From Agriotes lineatus (lineage: Eukaryota > Arthropoda > Insecta > Coleoptera > Elateridae): a stretch of DNA of 64,000 nucleotides. The DNA is taken from positions 1 to 64,000 of the forward strand of contig CALNHX010003008.1 in assembly GCA_940337035.1 (NCBI GenBank), given 5' to 3'. A model generated the notes under the pieces. That model did not search any database. It saw nothing but the letters and a program-made list of their open reading frames with translations, and was not told where the DNA came from. Below are positions 58,205-64,000 of the stretch, piece after piece. Numbering within the stretch: the first letter of the stretch is position 1; each line of letters opens with the position of its first letter. Made by a program: the position numbers and the translations under genes.

Positions 58205-60105
58205 TAGCTTTGTGATGTCTTGAGCACTTATTTCAAACGAACAGAAAACCATAAAGGAACATGGAAAGTGCCAGGTCGACACAGAACAAACTAAATAGAC
58301 CATGTAATAGTAACAGAAATCTTTACAAAACTGGTACAGAATGTCCGAAGTTACAGAGGAGCCGATATGGGAACAGACCATTACCTAGTGGGGATAAAAA
58401 TAGAAATAAGACAGGAAATAACAACAGAAACTACAAAACACAAACATAAAGATACAGGTTTCAACATAAAAGAACTGCAAAAAAGTTGAGACCAGGGACA
58501 CATTCCAAAGAAAACTACAAGGAAACTTGGAAAAAGCAGAGGAAAAGAATCAATTGAAGAAGAATGGAGAGATATAGAAAATATAATAAAACATACATCA
58601 AGAGAAGTGATAGGAAGAAAGAAACTAAGGAAGAAAAGTAAGTGGTTTAACAAAGAATATAGAGAAGAAATGCGAAAAGAGCTAAAAGCAAGAGAAAAGA
58701 TGATTCACTCTGGACGGGAGGAAGACGAGAGAAGATATCAAGCACAAAAACAGAAGACCAAACCACTACTAAGAAGGACAAAAAGAGCGTTAGCAGAAAA
58801 GGAACTGGAACAAATAGAAGAGAGATACAAGAACAAAGAGATAATAAAATGCTTGAAAGATGGAAAGAATATTTCAAGGAAGCACTAAACGAAATAGAAA
58901 ATGAAAAGAAAGAAAATGTAGAAAATGAAGACAAAACCGAACCAAATACGACGGAAGTGAAGAATCCAACCAAAGAAGAGGTCACAGAATTAATAAGAAA
59001 CCAAAAAAATTGAAAGAGTCCAGGGGAAAATGACATTAACGCAGAATTGATTAAGTACGGAGGAGCAATACTAGAAACAAAACTGTACAACATAATAAAA
59101 AAGGTATGGAACACGGAGAAAATGCCGAAACCCTGGAAAAAATCTGTGATTTTCCCAATACATAAGAAGGGGGAAAGAACATATTGCAAAAACTACAGAG
59201 GAATAACACTCTTAGATATCACATATAAACTACTGGCAACAATTGTCCGAAATTGGACCAGAGTTTTGGGCTAAAAGAAATTCAGACTACATGCTACGAA
59301 TAAAAAATAGATGTCCACGCGATCTTTATAGACTTTAGACAGGCGTACGATACAGTTAAAAGAGAACAACTATACAAGGCCATGAAAGAATTGAGAATAC
59401 CAGAAAAAATCACTCTAACAAAAATGGCCATATCCGGCGCGTCAAACAAAATCAAAGTGAACAATACTCTCTCCACTGAGTTTAAGGTAAACAGAGGTCT
59501 ACGACAAGGAAGCCCCTATCTACAACCCTGTTCAATCTGGTACTTGAAAGTCTAATACGAAAACGTGAAATAAACAGAACAGGTACACTATTGAATAAAA
59601 AGCCACTAATGTATTGCCTACGCGGATGACGTGACACTCATCGCAAGGTCAATTAAAGAGTTACAAAGCGTAACCAAAAATCTACAAGAAAATTCCAAAA
59701 AGGTTGTACTAACCATTAATTACGGAAAATCGAAATACATGATGATGGGAGCAAAGGAAAGAATAGCAGAGACCCTGCAGGCAATAAAAATCAATCCAGC
59801 AGACGAGTAAACACTAGAAATAGAAAGAGTACAACTCTTCGTATACTTGGGAGAATTAATTACAGAAAATGGTGACCAAACTAAAGAAATTGAAGCAAGA
59901 ACGGTGAAAGGGGACCGGTGCGCAGGAGCCTTGAGTGCAATACTTCAATCAAAAAGTGTGTCGCGTAAAGCAAAGTTAAGGTTGTACACAACAGTGTTAA
60001 GATTAACAGTGACCTATGGGTGTGAAACGTAGGTGCTAAACAAGAAGCACAAAAAAAGGTTAGAAGTGTGGGAAAGCAAGATATTGAGGAAAATCTCCAG
60101 CTGAA
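58205..60105 (+). mobile_element. 5'-truncated LINE (end of endonuclease + RT), plus strand
   Basis: Starts within the endonuclease: DVLSTYFKRTENHKGTWKVP, then IDHVIVTEIF, LVQNVRSYRGADMGTDHYLV. The linker reads WFNKEYREEMRKELKAREKM. RT: MPKPWKKSVIFPIHKKGERT, CKNYRGITLLDITYKLLATI, then in other frames IFIDFRQAYDTVKREQLYKA (about 59315) and GLRQGSPYLQP. The YADD region is about 59620: CCTACGCGGATGACG still codes YADD in the right frame. The thumb reads VQLFVYLGELITENGDQTKE and CAGALSAILQSKSVSRKAKL, up to YGCET then a stop. It ends about 60105 within LEVWESKILRKI. Stops and frameshifts throughout. Confidence 0.88.
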
Positions 60106-60109
60106 AATC

Positions 60110-60333
60110 CTACCACCCTTAATCCATTATCATTGTTATCTTGATGCTTGCTGTATCTGCCAATTGTTGGGGCATATATCTGTTTTCTGCCAATCTTTGC
60201 ATTGTAGTCTCCTAGTATCATAGTGCACTCTGATTCTGGTATCTCATCATAAACGCTTTCTAGTTCCTCATAAAATTTATTTTTTATATCCTGCTCCTTT
60301 TCCTCCGTGGGTGCGTGTACCTATATTAATTAG
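60110..60333 (-). pseudogene. LINE endonuclease fragment, minus strand
   Basis: The minus strand reads VHAPTEEKEQDIKNKFYEEL, ESVYDEIPESECTMILGDYN and AKIGRKQIYAPTIGRYSKHQ. These are the mid-endonuclease blocks (VHAPTEEK..., GDYNAKIG). It could be the continuation of the endonuclease whose start lies at 61149-61427, separated by the ~0.77-kb DNA at 60369-61140. Confidence 0.8.
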
Positions 60334-60368
60334 GATGACTATTCAACTCACCCCCTTCTCATGTTGAC

Positions 60369-61140
60369 TATTAACCAATCATAATTTAATATTTTTGTTA
60401 TTTGCACCAATTAGCGTGAACTATATTGACAGTTTGGTATAGTGAATATTTTATGACAATTTTCACTAGTGGTATAGTGAATATTTTAAACAAATGTGGT
60501 TTTTATTAGAAAAAGTCAATATTAGTGTTCTGTTACTATAGAAATTGCGTAGTTTGTTACTAGATTTACTGAAAACTAATTTGAAAATATACGGTACCCC
60601 CCACCCAAGAAAAGCGCCCTTCCGTGCTTTCCAAGAATACTTCGATACTCAGCATCACTCCGTTTCGCTAATACAATGAAATGCTATGAACCAGTTATTT
60701 ATCAAAAAAAAAAAAAAAACAACAAAAAAATTTTTTTTTGCCGACGACCATAGCTCAAAAGTTGATGTTGCCTTCATTTTCGGAGGACCTATCGTATGAA
60801 AACGATCCAAGACTTCAGGAAGGTTCCTGGCGACCGGAATCGTGTACACATACGAACATACATCCCCCGCACAGCACGTTTAGGCACCCCCCAATGCGGG
60901 GGATTGATCTAGTGGGCTGGGATCTTCACCAAAAGATCCGCACCGCCGAGACGGAGATTTGATATAGTGGATTCATTAGTCGGTTGGCTCGAATTTTAGA
61001 GATGTTTGACTCAGAGTGGTTTTCGATATGAGGGAATTTCAATACTTCGTACACTTCGTGTCGAAGTAAAAGTAGTCTGGTTCATTGAATAGTCCCTCGA
61101 ATGCCATTCTTAGTCAAAGTTAAGACATAACTTTGACTAC
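60369..61140. other. Unassigned part of the duplicated unit
   Basis: Contains GGTATAGTGAATATTTTA twice (about 60436 and 60471), an A16-type run at 60703, a GC-rich stretch with CCCCCCAATGCGGGGG near 60889, and a 12-bp-stem hairpin at 61111-61139. The frames 60655-60849 (minus) and 60738-60962 (plus) overlap each other and show no known domain. It seems to interrupt the LINE endonuclease, so it may be an insertion of its own. Confidence 0.5.
61111..61139. other. Perfect 12-bp-stem hairpin
   Basis: TAGTCAAAGTTA, a 5-nt loop AGACA, then TAACTTTGACTA. It is repeated at 63374-63402 in the second copy. It lies at the border between the unassigned DNA and the LINE part. Confidence 0.85.
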
Positions 61141-61148
61141 TCATGGTA

Positions 61149-61490
61149 TTATAAGTGAGAATTGTTTGGTTTATATTTATTTTTAGGTGGCTTATTTTGT
61201 CTGATATCGGTGTAAATTTTTGGATTGTTTGTTTTATTTTTTTGCTCACTTAAAACTGTGCCAAATATTCTGTTTTGGCTACCACTGTTGAAAAATATGT
61301 ACTTATCCAGTTCTTGTGTAAAGTTGTCCTTATGTTTGGTTTCCTGTAGTGCTACAATGTTCATGTTATACCTCTCCGCTTCCTGTTCTAGGCTGTTTAA
61401 TGCTCCTTCATAAAATAATCCCCTCACATTACATATTTCCCACCTTTCATACAGCCCCAGCTTTCCACCTTGGTCCTTAGCTCTTTAGTG
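61149..61490 (-). pseudogene. LINE ORF2 start (endonuclease N-terminus), minus strand
   Basis: MRGLFYEGALNSLEQEAERY, NMNIVALQETKHKDNFTQEL and NSGSQNRIFG represent the first blocks of an APE-type endonuclease; QETK carries the metal-binding Glu. Reading is lost after KPNNSHL, where the hairpin begins. Upstream on the same strand lies the ORF1-like region. Confidence 0.8.
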
Positions 61491-61570
61491 TTGGCCATTT
61501 TTATTTTCTCGCTAATCCTTAATACGTTGCTTCTGTCGTCCTCTTTTACTTATCTAGTTTTTTGCCATCC

Positions 61571-62178
61571 TTAAGAATTTATGTGCAGGCTGTCCTTTGT
61601 TCTTTTCTCCTTCCGGGGTGGATCTTTCACTCGCCGTTCTTCCTTTTTTGTCTCTTCTGTTATTGCGGTTATTGCTCCTTTAATTGCTCTACACTCTACA
61701 GTATAGCTATCCCCATTTACAACTAACTTATAATATACCAGAAAGGCTCTAATCCCCTCCGCTCTTGCTTTTTTCATGTGTTCTACCAAGTACTTCCTTT
61801 GTTCCTGTACCTTTTTTGTATAGTCCTCCGTTATATACATTGCTTTCTTTGCTGCCTGTAGTATTTCTAGTTTTCTATGCCATTGATTCATCTCAATCAG
61901 GACTGGTCTGATTCGTTTTTGGTTATAAGCTCCTAGTCTACTCGTTTAATTGTTTCCATCATAATGTTTTTTCCGATCTCCGTTGGCATAACTCTAAGTG
62001 TTTCTTTTAATTCCAGATCACCTTCTTCAGGTCCATCGCTTAAGCCCTGAATTACTAATTTATTTTTTCTTGCTTCTTTCTCTAGTATATCTAGCCTCTT
62101 CTCTTGTACTGCATTTTGGTTCTTTAGTTTCATATTTTCTTCTTTCAGTTCTGCATTTTCTTTTTTTGTCTGTTCCAT
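61571..62178 (-). pseudogene. LINE ORF1-like coiled-coil protein, in two pieces, minus strand
   Basis: The upstream piece (62178 to 61933) reads MEQTKKENAELKEENMKLKN, a heptad-rich coiled coil, then LDILEKEARKNKLVIQGLSD. The latter block starts the RNA-binding part of many LINE ORF1 proteins. After a short broken stretch (61892-61932) the second piece (61891 to 61571) reads MNQWHRKLEILQAAKKAMYI and RAEGIRAFLVYYKLVVNGDS, ending in a basic tail KEERRVKDPPRKEKRTKDSL. In an active element it would coat the LINE RNA. It is about 60 bp upstream of the ORF2 start region. Confidence 0.75.
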
Positions 62179-62631
62179 TTTTTTTTAAACTCGTCTAGTT
62201 TTCTCTCAATACGCATCCCCCTTCCATCTATATATTCTAGCTTTTTCATAATCTCTTAGAATGATGTTTCCATTTTGTGGTTGCTCGTTTCCAAGTTAAG
62301 AGTTGTTGTATTTTCCTGAATTTATGCAACCTCTCGAGCTGTGTTCTGTATAGTGTGTTGCATATCCGATTTTCGTCGAATTGGCCCGGTTTTGTTAATT
62401 CTATCGCATTTCTTCTCTTCTCTGCTTTCTTGCACGCTTACTCTTATCTCCTAGTCGCCTTTCTTATGCTTTCATCCACTTGATATGGGCCACTTTAAAC
62501 TTAAATATTGCGGTGGTGTCACGCATGCGAATATGCAAGGTTAGTTTAGTTCTATACCTAGTAGAATAATGGTTAAATATCAATGTGATTATTAAGGTGA
62601 CACAACCTTTTTTTCCTATTTATTTCCTATA

Positions 62632-64000
62632 TATTAACCAATCATAATTTAATATTTTTGTTATTTGCACCAATTAGCGTGAACTATATTGACAGTTTGG
62701 TATAGTGAATATTTTATGACAATTTTCACTAGTGGTATAGTGAATATTTTAAACAAATGTGGTTTTTATTAGAAAAAGTCAATATTAGTGTTCTGTTACT
62801 ATAGAAATTGCGTAGTTTGTTGCTAGATTTACTGAAAACTAATTTGAAAATATACGGTACCCCCCACCCAAGAAAAGCGCCCTTCCGTGCTTTCCAAGAA
62901 TACTTCGATACTCAGCATCACTCCGTTTCGCTAATACAATGAAATGCTATGAACCAGTTATTTATCAAAAAAAAAAAAAAAACAACAAAAAAATTTTTTT
63001 TTGCCGACGACCATAGCTCAAAAGTTGATGTTGCCTTCATTTTCGGAGGACCTATCGTATGAAAACGATCCAAGACTTCAGGAAGGTTCCTGGCGACCGG
63101 AATCGTGTACACATACGAACATACATCCCCCGCACAGCACGTTTAGGCACCCCCCAATGCGGGGGATTGATCTAGTGGGCTGGGATCTTCACCAAAAGAT
63201 CCGCACCGCCGAGACGGAGATTTGATATAGTGGATTCATTAGTCGGTTGGCTCGAATTTTAGAGATGTTTGACTCAGAGTGGTTTTCGATATGAGGGAAT
63301 TTCAATACTTCGTACACTTCGTGTCGAAGTAAAAGTAGTCTGGTTCATTGAATAGTCCCTCGAATGCCATTCTTAGTCAAAGTTAAGACATAACTTTGAC
63401 TACTCATGGTATTATAAGTGAGAATTGTTTGGTTTATATTTATTTTTAGGTGGCTTATTTTGTCTGATATCGGTGTAAATTTTTGGATTGTTTGTTTTAT
63501 TTTTTTGCTCACTTAAAACTGTGCCAAATATTCTGTTTTGGCTACCACTGTTGAAAAATATGTACTTATCCAGTTCTTGTGTAAAGTTGTCCTTATGTTT
63601 GGTTTCCTGTAGTGCTACAATGTTCATGTTATACCTCTCCGCTTCCTGTTCTAGGCTGTTTAATGCTCCTTCATAAAATAATCCCCTCACATTACATATT
63701 TCCCACCTTTCATACAGCCCCAGCTTTCCACCTTGGTCCTTAGCTCTTTAGTGTTGGCCATTTTTATTTTCTCGCTAATCCTTAATACGTTGCTTCTGTC
63801 GTCCTCTTTTACTTATCTAGTTTTTTGCCATCCTTAAGAATTTATGTGCAGGCTGTCCTTTGTTCTTTTCTCCTTCCGGGGTGGATCTTTCACTTGCCGT
63901 TCTTCCTTTTTTGTCTCTTCTGTTATTGCGGTTATTGCTCCTTTAATTGCTCTACACTCTACAGTATAGCTATCCCCATTTACAACTAACTTATAATATA
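62632..64000. repeat. 2263-bp direct duplication, copy 2 (cut by window end)
   Basis: Repeats copy 1 with an offset of 2263 bp: the A-run, the GC stretch, the hairpin (63374-63402) and the LINE ORF2 start (63412-63690) all recur. The window ends inside the ORF1-like region. Confidence 0.95.
63412..63690 (-). pseudogene. LINE ORF2 start, second copy
   Basis: Same reading as 61149-61427 (MRGLFYEGALNSLEQEAERY onward), shifted by 2263 bp, with the same loss of frame at the hairpin. Confidence 0.8.

Larger units (their letters stand above)
60369..62631. repeat. 2263-bp direct duplication, copy 1
   Basis: Starting at TATTAACCAATCATAATTTA, the sequence recurs from 62632 with near identity; I saw only a few substitutions, for example TTGTTACTAGA versus TTGTTGCTAGA and CACTCGCCG versus CACTTGCCG. 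The unit consists of about 0.77 kb of unassigned DNA (60369-61140) followed by the 5' part of a minus-strand LINE (61149 to about 62500). Confidence 0.95.

Noticed and set aside
60655..60962. Overlapping 64- and 74-codon frames repeated at +2263 bp.
   Set aside because: The repetition comes from the duplication, the frames overlap on opposite strands, and neither has a known domain.

Overview
The window looks like nuclear DNA of an insect, on three grounds: a three-exon gene with a ZAD domain (an arthropod zinc-finger family) and two introns of about 50 bp; a second C2H2 zinc-finger gene; and a dense mixture of LINEs, hAT, pogo, mariner and Harbinger relics, an LTR element and a satellite. 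The base composition is AT-rich. I cannot name the species. There are no bacterial-type operons, CRISPR arrays or recognisable rRNA/tRNA genes.

Left part (1-20828): a tandem satellite with a monomer of about 272 bp, almost certainly continuing left of base 1. The array has been copied in blocks, and three transposable elements have landed in it, each with a readable target-site duplication (TSD): a 687-bp hAT MITE (11258-11944), a 607-bp hAT MITE (12767-13373) and a 6.4-kb LTR element (13457-19882). The LTR element has long LTRs and a 2.4-kb interior with no gag or pol.

Middle part (20829-29820): AT-rich DNA with a hairpin-bearing repeat, a 267-bp MITE and a 1.77-kb fold-back palindrome with its own 8-bp TSD. 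The palindrome ends about 370 bp upstream of an intact 14-finger C2H2 gene (27144-28565).

29820-47742 is a transposon graveyard: a decayed LINE, a candidate long LTR on the minus strand with a second LINE inside it, a Harbinger MITE, a mariner relic, a 4.4-kb hAT transposase gene with its terminal repeats (TIRs) and TSD but broken by two later insertions, and a pogo-like element that keeps only the end of its transposase and a PHD-like finger. The pogo-like element is scattered with GTGCCAA-AATTGG type repeats.

47890-49882 carries the ZAD-C2H2 gene, the best supported gene here. It starts about 150 bp after the end of the pogo-like element. Two MITE-like inverted repeats follow (50602-51028, 51394-51560).

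Right part (54113-64000): LINE fragments in both orientations, then a direct duplication with a 2263-bp period. Each unit joins about 0.77 kb of unassigned DNA to the 5' part (ORF1 plus start of the endonuclease) of a minus-strand LINE. The second copy is cut by the window end. Only the two zinc-finger genes look like functional host genes; both are probably nuclear DNA-binding regulators.
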